A stretch of DNA of 64,000 nt from Branchiostoma belcheri. Taxonomy: Eukaryota; Chordata; Leptocardii; Amphioxiformes; Branchiostomatidae. The stretch lies in the NCBI RefSeq assembly GCF_001625305.1, contig NW_017802414.1, forward strand, positions 48,286 to 112,285, in the 5' to 3' direction. The notes under the pieces were generated by a model. It worked only from the letters and a program-made list of their open reading frames with translations, was not told the origin of the DNA and made no database searches. The position numbers and the translations under genes are program-made. The first letter of the stretch is position 1; each line of letters starts with the position of its first letter. This document shows positions 33,801-40,849 of the stretch, piece after piece.

Positions 33801-36800
33801 ATCCTTGTTGGATAAGGCACCAAAAACAGACACAAATTGATTATAATAGATTGATGACTTCCTGCTATAGACACACCAAAACTACAAAAACCAGGCTCTC
33901 CTTTCACAGCACTCGGTTCCAGTGCAGAAAGTGGCTTCAGCAACGGGCTTCTGAGCACTGGGAACTGAGAGCTCGGGTGATATTGAACACTGCAAAACAA
34001 ATGAATTAGTGTTCTGGAAACAGGCTGAATTCAGTCTCCCAGCAGCCTGGCCCTTTCCAGAGCCACCCAACTCTCTCCCAAAAGGCTGTATCTATGCACA
34101 ATCACACAATAGTGGAAGATAGAATGTACTTGTTCGATATCTCTTACTTGTATGCCCGTATGTATCTTGCAGTTTACAAAAATTAAGGAAAGTAATCACT
34201 AAGATGTGGTTTTACTTTCTGGTGATAAGGTTGGCCACAGACTAGTTTTAGTTAATAACTAATATATAATTATAATTCAATTGAATTTACAAGAACACAA
34301 GTGATCCGGCAAATTTCTTATGGCTATTATCGCTTTCAGCACTGGAACCTTTCTGTGTTGGAAAGATGTCAGCACTGGTTTGAAGAGCGTTCCAGTGCTG
34401 AAAGACGTCAGCACACGTTTAATCCCATAACTGAAGACTTTACAGCACTGGTGTTCCAGTGCTGAATTGTCTCCAAGCACTGGTAAAATTCAGTGCAGAA
34501 GGTGTGGCTTTTGTATATGAGCACTTGGTTCCAGTGCTGACGGGGCATTCAGCACTGGTAAACCAGTGGAGAGAGGAGTGTGGCGCTTGAAATCAAGTGG
34601 AGAGGCAACGTTCAACACTGAGAATTCCAGTACTGAGCATTGTCTCAGTATCCCAGAATTCCAGTGCTGAACATTGTCTCAGTATCCCAGAATTCCAGTA
34701 CTGAGAATTGTCTCAGTATCCCAGAATTCCAGTACTGAACATTGTCTCAGTATCCCAGAATTCCAGTGCTGAACATTGTCTCAGTATCCCAGAATTCCAG
34801 TGCTGAACATTGTCTCAGTATCCCAGAATTCCAGTACTGAGAATTGTCTCAGTATCCCAGAATTCCAGTACTGAATATTGTCTCAGTATCCCAGAATTCC
34901 AGTACTGAACATTGTCTCAGTATCCCAGAATTCCAGTACTGAGAATTGTCTCAGTATCCCAGAATTCCAGTACTGAACATTGTCTCAGTATCCCAGAATT
35001 CCAGTGCTGAACATTGTCTCAGTATCCCAGAATTCCAGTGCTGAGCATTGTCTCAGTATCCCAGAATTCCAGTGCTGAGCATTGTCTCAGAATCCCAGAA
35101 TTCCAGTGCTGATCATTGTCTCAGAATTCCAGTACTGAGCATTGTCTCAGTATCCCAGAATTCCAGTGCTGAGCATTGTCTCAGAATCCCAGAATTCCAG
35201 TGCTGAACATTGTCTCAGAATTCCAGTGCTGAGCATTGTCTCAGTATCCCAGAATTCCAGTGCTGATCATTGTCTCAGTATCCCAGAATTCCAGTGCTGA
35301 GCATTGTCTCAGAATTCCAGTGCTGAAGCTCCCTCAGCACTGGAACACCAGTGTGAAAGGTGTGGCTTTCGTAGACTTGCTAGACCCACAAAAGCAGGTT
35401 AGGATATATTCTTCTCATTGTAGGTGATTACAATCTTTTATCATCACTACATCAGGTGCAAGAAGCAAATGCTCTGAGAGACAGCTTGACAACAGCACAG
35501 ACTCTGCTGTCCAATGTGAGTGACACCATGGACAGCACCGAAATGATAGCTGACCTCGTCCTGACAGCTGCAGAAAATATTGAACAGCACCTCACGACAG
35601 CAAACAGAAGCAGACAGCAAGTAGTTACTCTGGTCCACGAGACAGCCAGCCTGCTGCCTATTGCAGAAACAGCATTACAAGCTGCTGATCTAGTTCTCCA
35701 AAATGCAACCCAGGATTTTGAACAGGCCAAGATATTGTTAAATGGTAGGTTATGTTAAAGGAAATGTATGATATCATTCTAGCTTCATAGAATGCAACCC
35801 TTTTCAATAACATGCAAGGTGAGTTAGGTACAACAGATTTAAACTAATTTGGATACAGTAACTGCTCGTGTATTTCTACATATGGATTATTTTCCTCTTG
35901 TTACATTTTCATGACACTTGATTGAGGATGATGATGTTCATCCATTGTTGTTGATGACGATCCTGACTTCAGTTGCTCTTGTGTGTTTGGGTGTGGCTGA
36001 TGAGTCGGATTCTTGCCCAGAAGCACCTGCCACACATGCCCGTAGCCAGGGGGGGTTCGGAAGAACCCTCCCACAAGGCTCAAAGGTCCACTTTTTGGTC
36101 CACTTTTTATGTAAAGGTCCAAGATTTTTCTTGAAAAGATAGACTGGAATCGTAGAAAAACTGCTCCCTTTGTCATTGGATTAAAATTTTCTCTGATTTT
36201 TTCTTTGAAATCCTCTCAAAAACGCATGAAATGCCACTTTAGAAGGTTCATTTTTCAAAATTTTCCAGGGGAGCATGCCCCCCGACCCCCCTAGGAACCT
36301 CGCGCCTACGGTGCTCGAGGTCCCCTCAAGCAGTGGGAAGAACCCCCCCCCCCATTCAAAATCCTGGCTACGGGCATGCCACAGATGTCACACTTAGCTT
36401 GTGACCGGGTGGTGGCTGCAGAGACAGGACACAGTCATAGCATATTTGGTCAAAGGAGAGAATTTTTTGAGACATTCTTTTGTGCCACCTCAGGTGAGAA
36501 TGGCTGGACAGCAACAGCAGCAAAGGTGAACAGCAGCAGCAGCCAGGTAGCAGGACAGCTGATTGCCTTGACGGCAGCTGTACAAAAGGCTGAGGGTTAT
36601 GCAGCTAATCTGACAGTACAGGCAGATGCTGTGGACAGGTGGGTAACACTAAGACTAAACCCAAACCTCTAACAACCTCTGGATTTGTAAAGCCTTTAAG
36701 GTGTTTGTACAACTGTATTTTTATGTTAAGTTAAATGTTCTGAATGTGTGTACAGAAACCAAGGATAACACTCCTGCACAGTCCTAGGGAGTAAACGCTA

Positions 36801-39800
36801 CCACAGAAAATCTGGGAGGATGAAACACCCTTGTCCAAAAAGTATAGCCCTTACCCAATTGTCGAGTTGCACCTGTTGAAATGTAAATTCACCACTTTTT
36901 TGTCTGAATCATATTTTTCAAAGGCCATTTTCAAGAGCCAAGTTAGAGATGTTTTGCGGTTATGTCATAAGTTTTCTTTGACTTTTTACATTCATATTAC
37001 CATGGTGATTAATCAAATATCAAAGGCTTAGGTCATTCCGGTTATTACAGAACATAATATTCGGCATGTTTCCGTAGGTGTAAGCTGAAGTCACCAATTT
37101 TATCACAAGGCAGAAAGGGTCTAACTCTAAGATGTTGCATAAATCTTTTTTCCAGTATTGAGTTTTATTCTCTGAGTTAAGGCCACACCAATTTAATTTC
37201 TCGGTTAACGGATTCGCCGCTTCATTTTTTTTCTGATTTGAAAATAAAAATAAAAATTCAGAATCTACTGCAAAATGCTCATATTGAAGTTGAAAACAGT
37301 CCTTTTCATCATACTTGTTACTGTTATTCCATCTTTCAATACAATCATTATGGTATCATTAAAAGTTCAAAATTCATTGTTTAAATTTTGAACCAGCCTG
37401 GTGTGTTGACTTTATGGCTCCTATTGTTACCATTTTGGGCCATAATAGGATGCCTAGGCCTGTTTTTATTTTAATTTTTTTTCGCCCGCCTGCTCCATTT
37501 TTTTTCTAGAAAAATACGTTAACCAAGAAATTAAATTGGTGTGGCCTAGTCCTGCACTCTGTAGTAACATTTGTTCCTGTTGCCATGGCAGTGTGTTTAG
37601 TAACGTTTGTTCCTGTTGCCATGGCAGTGTGTTTAGTAACGTTTGTTCCTGTTGCCATGGCAGTGTGTTTAGTAACGTTTGTTCCTGCTGCCATGGCAGT
37701 GTGTTTAGTAACGTTTGTTCCTGTTGCCATGGCAGTGTGTTTAGTAACGTTTGTTCCTGTTGCCATGACAGTGCATGTGTTTAGTAACGTTTGTTCCTGT
37801 TGCCATGGCAGTGTGTTTAGTAACGTTTGTTCCTGTTGCCATGGCAGTGTGTTTAGTAATGTTTGTTCCTGTTGCCATGGCAGTGTGTTCCAGGCTGCCC
37901 GCTCACAGGGCCAGGCTGCTGTCAGCGCCATACAGGGCTACCAGGAAGTCGCCCTCTTACTCAACGAGTCAGTTTCCATAGCAACAGAGGTCAATGCAAC
38001 TGTCCAAAACCTGACGGAATACATCCAGAGCGTTTCCATAGCAACCCTGGAGGGGAGAGCTAATCGGTCATTGGCGGAGAGCTTGGCACTGCAGGAGGAG
38101 ATAGATGGCAAGAACACGAGCACTGCAGGTACAGGACACTTCTCAGCCGCTGTTGTATGTGTATCTGTGTGGTGTAGTGGATAGAGCGTCCAACTGTCAA
38201 GCAAGGAGACCCAGGTTCAATCCCCAGGGTTGGACTCAGACATGTCCGGACATGCACCCAGGCGTTGTGCCCTTGGGAAAGGCACTTAACACGTATTCCC
38301 CCCTCAGTTAGAGGGTTCCTGAACAGTTGAAAATCTACCATGTAACATATACTCTGGATATATGAGTGTGTTACAAGTACAGATGTTACATGTATCTGTG
38401 TCTGCATTACATGAGTGGTAAAGGATGTGAAGGAGCAACTTCTGTTCTGTACTTAACCTTACAGTTAGTTGAATACAAGCTGTCAAAGGGAGAAATAAGG
38501 CAGAGACACTGGTACAATGTACCTTTCCATGGTGCTGAAATAAAGGATGTTAACTATCACATCACACATGGTAAGCATGTCGGCAAAAAGTACTGCGCCT
38601 GCGCATAACCCTGATTTTTCACGGTTTTCATTGGATTTTTGGTCAACGTTGCATCAGAATTTTGCCTGTTGCAGACAATATATTTTTCCAACATAATATT
38701 TGGAAACTACATGCAGACGGGATGTTAATTAATTGTAATAATGTATTTCAAGGCTGCTCTAAGAAGTTCTTTTTGCAGGTGCTTACCTTTCTGAGGAATG
38801 TCTGTGGTTATAAGAAGCTGAAAAACACAGTTGTTATCGTGTATTACAGGCATACTGCAGGAGGTCAGGCTGGCGAATGCCAGCTTCTCTGCAGTCCAGA
38901 CAGAGTGGAGAAACGTGACAGCACAGCTGCAGCAGCTGGAAAGGGACCTGCAGGACACAGAGGCAGCAGCTCAGGGTCCTTAGACTTTACCTTATTTGTT
39001 TGTTTGTTTGTTTATTATTTGCACAACAGCAATAAAAATATACATAATAAATCAATAATGAATAAAACAGGTGCAGGAGGAGGGAAAAAAGCTTATGTAG
39101 CTTATGCTAAGCCCTCCTCCTCTATACTAACCAAAAGTAAACATAATTGAATTGAAATAAGGAATACATACATAAGGAATTGCTATCAAAGTAATTCAAA
39201 CATGGGCAAAATGATACAATAACAATAATGAAACAGTAGTATACATAAATTGAGATGAAATGAAATTGATATGAAATAATACATGCATACATAGGGAATT
39301 GTTAGCATAATAATTCAAACATAGGCAAAATGAACAATAACAATAATGAAACAATTATATAAATAAGTGTACATAAAAATAATAATAATTGAAGATATGA
39401 ATCTAATACAAGGGGCTGGGGTGGTTTATAAGATGGGCTTTCAGGGTATTTTTAAACGTTAGAAAAGAGGATGAAATCTTAGCATGAAAGTTCATCTTTG
39501 TTGGTACAAGTCATTATAAAAAAAAATACTAAGCTTTAACTTCCAACACTTAGATTACAGAATTGGGACTTACCCAAATTTTCCGTTGACTCTATCAACC
39601 TTGTTCACGGAATGGACCCGTCTACTCCGTCTACACTTGTGGGGGGCGACACAAGTTATCTGGCACGTATGACCCGCTACTACGGTCACGTGTCTCTGAC
39701 GTCACGTTCCAAGAGTAGACGGGTCCATTCCGTGAACAAGGTTGATGGAGTCAACCGAAAATTTGGGTAAGTCCCAATTTTGTAATCGAAGTGTCGGAAG

Positions 39801-40821
39801 TTAAAGCTTAGTCTTTATTTCATAAGGATGAAATCTTACCTTAGACCTTAGCTTCCCACAACTTGTAACATCATCATTACTCAGCACAACTCATGTTGCT
39901 TGACAAAACAGTGCTCCTTTAGAGTTTTCTGTATAATGTGCTGCTAGTTCTATTTCCTGCATTGTTTGAAATCCAAGTTTTTCCCATCCTTTAGTTTTTT
40001 TTATAAACGGACAATGATAGATTTGCTGGGAACTCTTCGTTTGTAAAATGATGATGAAGGTTACACATCCAGATAGATAAAACATTGTGTGATTCAAAAT
40101 AAATCAAGCTACTGGATAAAGTTTGACCATGTAGGGATGCATAATGTAATTCATATATTGTTATTTATGTCCTACCTGGGCCGCGATTACGTTCGATACG
40201 GGTGTTCCAGCCCGTGTGATAACTAGCGGTACGGCCCGGGGGTTCTTTCCGCGTACGGCCCGGGCCTTCCAAATGTTCCCTAGAACTATTCAAACGCGTT
40301 TCGGCCTAACCGCGTGCACCGATTTCAAAATTTGAATACAGAATCCGGACGTTGGAATTGATGTTGTCGCATTTTTGGGTTTAGGGACACCAAATTTTTT
40401 CTCATTTCGCATTGAAAGGCGCGTATTCTTGGGTAGGTATGACATAAATAAAATACAACATGGTGTATTCCGCATCACCCTTGGTCCCAGCCTTCCCGCG
40501 GATCGGATCTCCCTCCGGCCGTCGGGCGATCCGACGCGCGGTCGGGCCGGTACCTCGGGCGATACGGAATACCCGGTGTTGTATTCTATATATATATTAT
40601 AATTATGCCATCCTCTATTATGGTCCTTTTAGAGGGTGACATTGCAACCAGTTTGGAAGAAGGCACCCAGTTGATGGAGAGATCAGCCAATCAGAGCACA
40701 GCAGCAGAGGCTGACATCGCAGGAGTCAGCAGTGGTGTTGAAGGGGTCAGAGGTCACCTAGTGGTCATCCAGGAGACGTCCAACAACGTGACGACTATTG
40801 TGACGGACCTTGAACAAACAG
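9772..40821 (+). CDS. Laminin subunit gamma-like gene with mucin-like insertion, 19 exons, 3' end not found
   Basis: Basement-membrane glycoprotein chain, secreted and expected to pair with alpha and beta chains through its coiled coil. Exons: 9772-9885, 11840-11976, 13456-13603, 14834-15070, 15641-15772, 16606-16798, 22892-23155, 23573-23765, 24028-24218, 26199-26295, 27431-27651, 28394-31015, 31881-32143, 33245-33565, 35456-35744, 36494-36638, 37884-38128, 38850-38975, 40633-40821. All phases join, giving 2,042 residues: signal peptide 1-33, LamNT about 39-265, LE1-LE7 270-642, LE8 split by a mucin-like insert 644-1516, coiled coil 1517-2042. A gamma rather than alpha or beta type is indicated by the CDAS...STWWQS block in LamNT, the gamma-style long second LE module, and the ECSAC start of the coil. 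It lacks an L4 domain. About 55 residues of coil and the C-terminal Cys found in vertebrate gamma chains are missing, so one or two 3' exons remain unseen. Confidence 0.9.
10829..11520 (+). mobile_element. Unclassified ~690 bp interspersed repeat, copy 1
   Basis: Nearly the same sequence recurs in the same orientation at 32419-33087. It ends in a purine-rich GAAGGAGAAGAAGAAAC tail, as many SINE/LINE 3' ends do. This copy has an extra piece near 11060-11085 (TATAGCCGGTATAACCGCC) seen also near 48205. No coding capacity. Confidence 0.75.
11840..11976 (+). CDS. Laminin gamma-like exon 2: start of LamNT
   Basis: Encodes [20 protein letters not shown] and onward to QLQICDA, aligning with the first LamNT block of gamma chains. 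Compared with the vertebrate gamma-1 pattern as I remember it, two intermediate cysteines are absent, leaving only TCG and QIC. Donor GTACTG, phase 2. Confidence 0.88.
12052..12461. mobile_element. hAT-type MITE, copy 2
   Basis: Same family as 3450-3842. Flanked by ATTGGCAG (12044-12051) and ATTGGCTG (12462-12469), an 8 bp duplication with one mismatch. Lies in laminin intron 2. Confidence 0.82.
12654..13371. mobile_element. PIF/Harbinger-type MITE, subfamily C, split by another MITE
   Basis: Ends GGCCATGTTGATTTGAT and ATGAAATCAACATGGCC with sub-terminal ATGGATGACATCC. The element is interrupted at 12713-13110. An uninterrupted relative is at 49802-50196. Confidence 0.8.
12713..13110. mobile_element. 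PIF/Harbinger-type MITE, subfamily D, nested in the previous one
   Basis: Ends GGCCACAGCAAGTAA and TTACTTGCTGTGGCC, flanked by TAA at 12710-12712 and 13111-13113. Another copy lies at 57193-57616. It must be younger than the element it interrupts. Confidence 0.85.
13456..13603 (+). CDS. Laminin gamma-like exon 3: LamNT
   Basis: Encodes [20 protein letters not shown] and [10 protein letters not shown]..., then VYITLDLGE; this is the TWWQS block diagnostic of LamNT. Phase 2 in, phase 0 out. Confidence 0.93.
13685..13845. mobile_element. Short inverted-repeat element with CAGTATCC repeats
   Basis: CTCCAAGCAGA near 13688 is answered by TCTGCTTGGAG near 13830; inside are three copies of an AGTATCCA-type motif. 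It begins about 80 bp after exon 3. Family unknown. Confidence 0.5.
14648..14770. repeat. GTGCACCC-rich repeat, inverted copy of 5420-5500
   Basis: GGGTGCACTAAGGTGCACATG and CTGGGTGCAT-type motifs here match, in opposite orientation, a stretch at about 5425-5500 in PSMA4 intron 2. A dispersed repeat of unknown class. Confidence 0.5.
14834..15070 (+). CDS. Laminin gamma-like exon 4: LamNT
   Basis: 79 codons, [20 protein letters not shown] and onward to NERV-type end, including the conserved R-P-x-x-x-A/L strand and the CRRF / VVCREY cysteines. The donor is a weak GTCGGG after NER, chosen because it alone joins in phase 0 to exon 5. Confidence 0.88.
15110..15475 (-). mobile_element. LINE remnant (CR1-like ORF2 C-terminus)
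   Basis: The minus strand encodes about 99 open codons including [20 protein letters not shown], the conserved block at the C-terminal end of CR1/L2-type ORF2. Truncated at the 5' end. Starts about 40 bp after laminin exon 4. Confidence 0.75.
15463..15571. mobile_element. Foldback element
   Basis: AGCAAATTACCTCAAAAG on the left is answered by CTTTTGAGGTAATTTGCT on the right. The arms continue with few mismatches to a short loop near 15515. Probably a MITE. Confidence 0.75.
15641..15772 (+). CDS. Laminin gamma-like exon 5: end of LamNT
   Basis: 44 codons, [20 protein letters not shown] and [16 protein letters not shown]..., equivalent to the segment before the YYYA-S-D motif. Phase 0 at both ends. 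A perfect foldback begins 31 bp past the donor. Confidence 0.9.
15804..15900. mobile_element. Perfect foldback: two 43 bp arms, 11 bp loop
   Basis: Arms 15804-15846 and 15858-15900 are exact inverted copies (GTAGCCTGGTTACCAAACC at the outer end). ATTTT occurs on both flanks. It lies 31 bp downstream of the exon 5 donor. Confidence 0.9.
16185..16541. mobile_element. TTAA-flanked MITE (Kolobok- or piggyBac-type)
   Basis: Ends AGGCATCCAGTGC and GCACTGGATGCCT, with TTAA at 16181-16184 and 16542-16545. An AGG terminus next to TTAA fits Kolobok better than piggyBac. It lies 65 bp before exon 6. Confidence 0.75.
16606..16798 (+). CDS. Laminin gamma-like exon 6: LE1
   Basis: [20 protein letters not shown] and onward to KPDQPCQ: the end of LamNT and first LE module with its eight-cysteine spacing. 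The donor is a poor GTACCG. Confidence 0.95.
17995..18545. other. Duplicated ~245 bp block around a 20-base gap (likely assembly artefact)
   Basis: The block ending at 18263 is repeated almost exactly from 18284 to about 18537, on either side of 20 Ns. Such a near-identical overlap beside a gap suggests two contig ends or two haplotypes that were not merged, rather than a real tandem duplication. Confidence 0.75.
21454..22014. mobile_element. Inverted-repeat element inserted in the DIRS-like fossil
   Basis: Ends GGCCGTGTCTATACGGAACC and GGTTCCGTATAGATACGCCC are inverted copies; TTT flanks both sides. About 560 bp, no coding capacity. It interrupts the recombinase region of the host element and so is younger. 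Confidence 0.75.
22195..22590. repeat. Right-end inverted repeats of the DIRS-like fossil
   Basis: Three inverted relations meet here. 22195-22242 is the inverse of 17087-17134. 22402-22530 is the inverse of about 17105-17234. 22243-22315 is an exact inverse of 22516-22588. This is the terminal plus internal-complementary layout of DIRS elements. Confidence 0.85.
22892..23155 (+). CDS. Laminin gamma-like exon 7: LE2
   Basis: [20 protein letters not shown], then a [20 protein letters not shown] block: the long LE2 with the GHGGxCxxC insertion typical of gamma chains. Ends LQCNMTT in LE3. The intron before it is 6.1 kb because of the DIRS-like insertion. Confidence 0.96.
23240..23362. repeat. 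Short inverted-repeat element
   Basis: GGATTAATGACC near 23245 is answered by GGTCATTAAC near 23350; GCCGAG motifs lie between. Possibly a small MITE in laminin intron 7. Confidence 0.4.
23573..23765 (+). CDS. Laminin gamma-like exon 8: LE3-LE4
   Basis: [20 protein letters not shown] and then [20 protein letters not shown]. In vertebrate gamma chains the fourth LE is interrupted by the L4 domain near here; in this gene the LE simply continues into exon 9. Confidence 0.95.
24028..24218 (+). CDS. Laminin gamma-like exon 9: LE4-LE5
   Basis: [20 protein letters not shown] and onward to [11 protein letters not shown]. It resembles the first LE module after L4 in gamma-1 (YYGDP). Phase 2 in, phase 1 out. 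Confidence 0.95.
24298..24770. repeat. Unclassified repeat-like block
   Basis: Begins CATTACCTTCGCCAAGAAGG and includes three TTTGCATAATTA-type motifs. It resembles dispersed repeats of marine invertebrates, but I see no second copy in this window and cannot assign a class. Confidence 0.35.
24780..25425 (+). mobile_element. LINE remnant (CR1/L2-like ORF2 C-terminus and tail)
   Basis: Contains [11 protein letters not shown], then [20 protein letters not shown] and [13 protein letters not shown], the usual 3' end of ORF2, ending in AAATAAATAAAC. An in-frame stop follows AGRTLQD (near 24931). 5'-truncated. Confidence 0.8.
25642..26006. mobile_element. PIF/Harbinger-type MITE, subfamily A copy 2
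   Basis: Ends GGCCACACCAATTTAATTTC and AATTTGTGTGGCC with TTA on both flanks; same orientation as 4193-4564. Confidence 0.85.
26199..26295 (+). CDS. Laminin gamma-like exon 10: LE6 first half
   Basis: 97 bp encoding [20 protein letters not shown] and [11 protein letters not shown]; too short for a long open frame. Acceptor CCCCCCAG, donor GTATGG, phases 1 and 2. Confidence 0.94.
26431..26685. mobile_element. 255 bp TIR element with CCAGTGA duplication
   Basis: Ends CAGCACGTCGGCAGAACG and CGTTCTGCCGACGTGCTG. CCAGTGA is repeated at 26424-26430 and 26686-26692 (8 bp if the adjoining G is counted). Probably hAT-related. A truncated relative is at 38579-38725. Confidence 0.8.
26914..27306. mobile_element. 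PIF/Harbinger-type MITE, subfamily B copy 2
   Basis: Same family and orientation as 1087-1521, with TTA on both flanks. It lacks the short AGGCCTAGAGCC duplication present in copy 1. Confidence 0.85.
27431..27651 (+). CDS. Laminin gamma-like exon 11: LE6 end and LE7
   Basis: [20 protein letters not shown] and [20 protein letters not shown], ending PDMPCT. A fragment of a Harbinger-type MITE begins 16 bp past the donor. Confidence 0.95.
27667..27705. mobile_element. Terminal fragment of a subfamily A MITE
   Basis: Only the left end (GGCCACACCAATTTAATTTC then TTGGTTAACGGATT) is present, 16 bp past the exon 11 donor; the other end is missing. Confidence 0.7.
27720..28390 (+). other. Laminin intron 11, no further feature
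   Basis: AT-rich intronic sequence between the MITE fragment and exon 12. A 60-codon open frame at 28135-28317 shows no family likeness. Confidence 0.5.
28394..31015 (+). CDS. Laminin gamma-like exon 12: LE8 split by a mucin-like domain
   Basis: A single 2,622 bp exon, residues 643-1516. It opens with the first two LE8 cysteines ([11 protein letters not shown]) and closes with the remaining ones ([20 protein letters not shown], then [13 protein letters not shown]). Between C2 (residue 646) and C3 (residue 1482) lie 835 residues without cysteine. The first 400 are Thr/Ser/Val-rich with diverged TTD-type repeats. An RQRR site is at residues 984-987. Then come 27 copies of a 14-residue unit (consensus [14 protein letters not shown], residues 1045-1424) and a Thr/Pro tail. 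This is typical of densely O-glycosylated, extended mucin domains. The frame is open throughout, and both borders join adjacent exons in phase 1. Confidence 0.93.
29599..30738 (+). repeat. Coding minisatellite: 27 copies of a 42 bp unit
   Basis: Twenty-six 42 bp units and one 48 bp unit encode [14 protein letters not shown] and close variants. All are in frame and no copy contains a stop. Each starts with ACATCCATAGATCCA. Copies differ mainly at the last five residues (PDPTP, PDPAP, PDPVP, PDSTP, PHPAP). Confidence 0.97.
31016..31506 (+). other. Laminin intron 12, left part
   Basis: Plain AT-rich intronic sequence after the exon 12 donor (GTACGG). Nothing recognised. Confidence 0.5.
31507..31857. 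mobile_element. PIF/Harbinger-type MITE, subfamily A copy 3
   Basis: Ends GGCCAGTCACCAATTTAAT and ATTAAATTGGTGTGGCC with TAA on both flanks, in the opposite orientation to copies 1 and 2. It stops 23 bp before exon 13. Confidence 0.85.
31881..32143 (+). CDS. Laminin gamma-like exon 13: start of coiled coil
   Basis: [20 protein letters not shown] onward to [10 protein letters not shown]. The ECSAC pair corresponds to the interchain cysteines at the top of the laminin long arm, followed by heptad-like helix with N-glycosylation sequons. A MITE ends 23 bp before the exon; the donor is copied in tandem downstream. Confidence 0.92.
32141..32329 (+). repeat. Tandem repeat copying a 5' splice site, 4 units
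   Basis: Units of 52, 47, 47 and about 43 bp begin at 32141, 32193, 32240 and 32287, each starting CAGGTAATACTTTTGATTG. The first CAG is the last codon of exon 13, so each later unit carries an equivalent CAG/GTAATA donor. Confidence 0.92.
32419..33087 (+). mobile_element. Unclassified ~690 bp interspersed repeat, copy 2
   Basis: Same element as 10829-11520, same orientation, about 670 bp here. Ends in the purine-rich GAAGGAGAAGAAACATGAGG tail. Lies in laminin intron 13. Confidence 0.75.
33245..33565 (+). CDS. Laminin gamma-like exon 14: coiled coil
   Basis: 107 codons, [20 protein letters not shown] onward to [12 protein letters not shown]. Helical, Ala/Gln/Glu/Leu-rich, with several N-x-S/T sites; phase 0 at both ends. 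Confidence 0.9.
33900..35360. repeat. 34 bp minisatellite rich in CCAGTGCTGA, with scattered flanking motifs
   Basis: From about 34615 to 35330 a 34 bp unit (CAGAATTCCAGTGCTGAACA, then TTGTCTCAGTATCC) repeats about 20 times, some copies shortened by 10 or so bases. The flanks (33900-34600 and 35330-35360) carry loose TTCCAGTGCTGAA / TTCAGCACTGGAA motifs in both orientations, suggesting the array grew from an inverted-repeat element. Confidence 0.85.
35456..35744 (+). CDS. Laminin gamma-like exon 15: coiled coil
   Basis: [20 protein letters not shown] onward to FEQAKILLN; heptad-like helix. Phase 0 in, phase 1 out. It follows a 34 bp minisatellite. Confidence 0.92.
36037..36376. mobile_element. 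340 bp TIR element with 9 bp imperfect target duplication
   Basis: Ends TGCCCGTAGCCAGG and CCTGGCTACGGGCA. TGCCACACA (36028-36036) and TGCCACAGA (36377-36385) flank it. Interior has C- and G-runs and AAGGTCCA repeats. hAT-like by duplication size. Confidence 0.75.
36494..36638 (+). CDS. Laminin gamma-like exon 16: coiled coil
   Basis: [20 protein letters not shown] onward to ADAVD plus two bases of a split codon; acceptor CCTCAG, donor GTGGGT. It starts about 110 bp after a TIR element. Confidence 0.85.
37180..37546. mobile_element. PIF/Harbinger-type MITE, subfamily A copy 4
   Basis: Ends GGCCACACCAATTTAATTTC and AAATTAAATTGGTGTGGCC, flanked by TAA and TAG. It lies just before the 36 bp minisatellite. 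Confidence 0.83.
37562..37889 (+). repeat. 36 bp minisatellite copying a 3' splice site, 9 units
   Basis: Each unit reads TAGTAACGTTTGTTCCTGTT then GCCATGGCAGTGTGTT: a pyrimidine-leaning tract followed by CAG. One unit is 40 bp (near 37778). The CAG of the last unit (37881-37883) is the acceptor for exon 17. Confidence 0.92.
37884..38128 (+). CDS. Laminin gamma-like exon 17: coiled coil
   Basis: Encodes [20 protein letters not shown] onward to [11 protein letters not shown]. The only phase-2 acceptor is the GGCAG inside the last copy of a 36 bp minisatellite, so the first codons (SVFQ) come from repeat sequence. Confidence 0.85.
38160..38335 (+). mobile_element. tRNA-derived SINE, copy 2
   Basis: Box A-like TGGTGTAGTGGATAGAGCG and box B GGTTCAATCCC head, then the body GTGCCCTTGGGAAAGGCAC shared with copies at 6195 and 42060. 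It starts 30 bp after the exon 17 donor. Confidence 0.75.
38579..38725. mobile_element. Truncated relative of the 26431 TIR element
   Basis: Shares GTCGGCA...AGTACTGCGCC, GGATTTTTGGTCAACGTTGC and ATCAGAATTTT in order with 26435-26575; the right end is missing. Confidence 0.65.
38850..38975 (+). CDS. Laminin gamma-like exon 18: coiled coil
   Basis: 42 codons, [20 protein letters not shown], then [20 protein letters not shown] and AQ. Acceptor TATTACAG; the donor is a weak GTCCTT, chosen because it gives the phase 1 needed by exon 19. Confidence 0.82.
38985..39500. repeat. AT-rich repeat-like block with (TTTG)n start
   Basis: Begins with about four TTTG units and then has two diverged ~115 bp copies (GGAATACATACATAAGGAATTG... 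and TACATGCATACATAGGGAATTG...). Possibly a reversed LINE 3' region; class uncertain. Confidence 0.45.
39528..39812. mobile_element. 285 bp MITE with ~95 bp inverted arms
   Basis: Left ACTAAGCTTTAACTTCC and right GGAAGTTAAAGCTTAGT; the arms continue through GGGACTTACCCAAATTTTCC and TTCACGGAATGGACCCGTCT with few mismatches. Confidence 0.85.
40180..40595. mobile_element. GC-rich interspersed repeat, copy 1
   Basis: CG-rich block (CGTACGGCCCGGGCC) ending CCTCGGGCGATACGGAATAC, CCGGTGTTGTATTCTATAT. The last 150 bp is an inverted repeat (AATACAACATGGTGTATTCC against GGAATACCCGGTGTTGTATT). Related to 49148-49380. Ends about 40 bp before exon 19. Confidence 0.7.
40633..40821 (+). CDS. Laminin gamma-like exon 19: coiled coil, last exon found
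   Basis: 63 codons, [20 protein letters not shown] onward to [13 protein letters not shown], donor GTAAGT, phase 1 out. It continues the helix, so the gene must go on. Only 37 bp separate the acceptor from a GC-rich repeat. Confidence 0.88.
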
Positions 40822-40849
40822 GTAAGTCACGATACTGATACTTACTGAT

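Noticed and set aside
34615-35330. Regular 34 bp repeats resembling a CRISPR array
   Set aside because: Units are directly adjacent with no unique spacers, in an animal intron; it is a minisatellite.
37536-37880. Open frames across the 36 bp minisatellite as a separate Cys-rich gene
   Set aside because: Openness follows from the stop-free repeat unit; there is no independent start context or signal.
37891-38128. Acceptor TTCCAG at 37888-37893 for exon 17
   Set aside because: It would start the exon in phase 0 while exon 16 ends in phase 2; the GGCAG at 37879-37883 fits.
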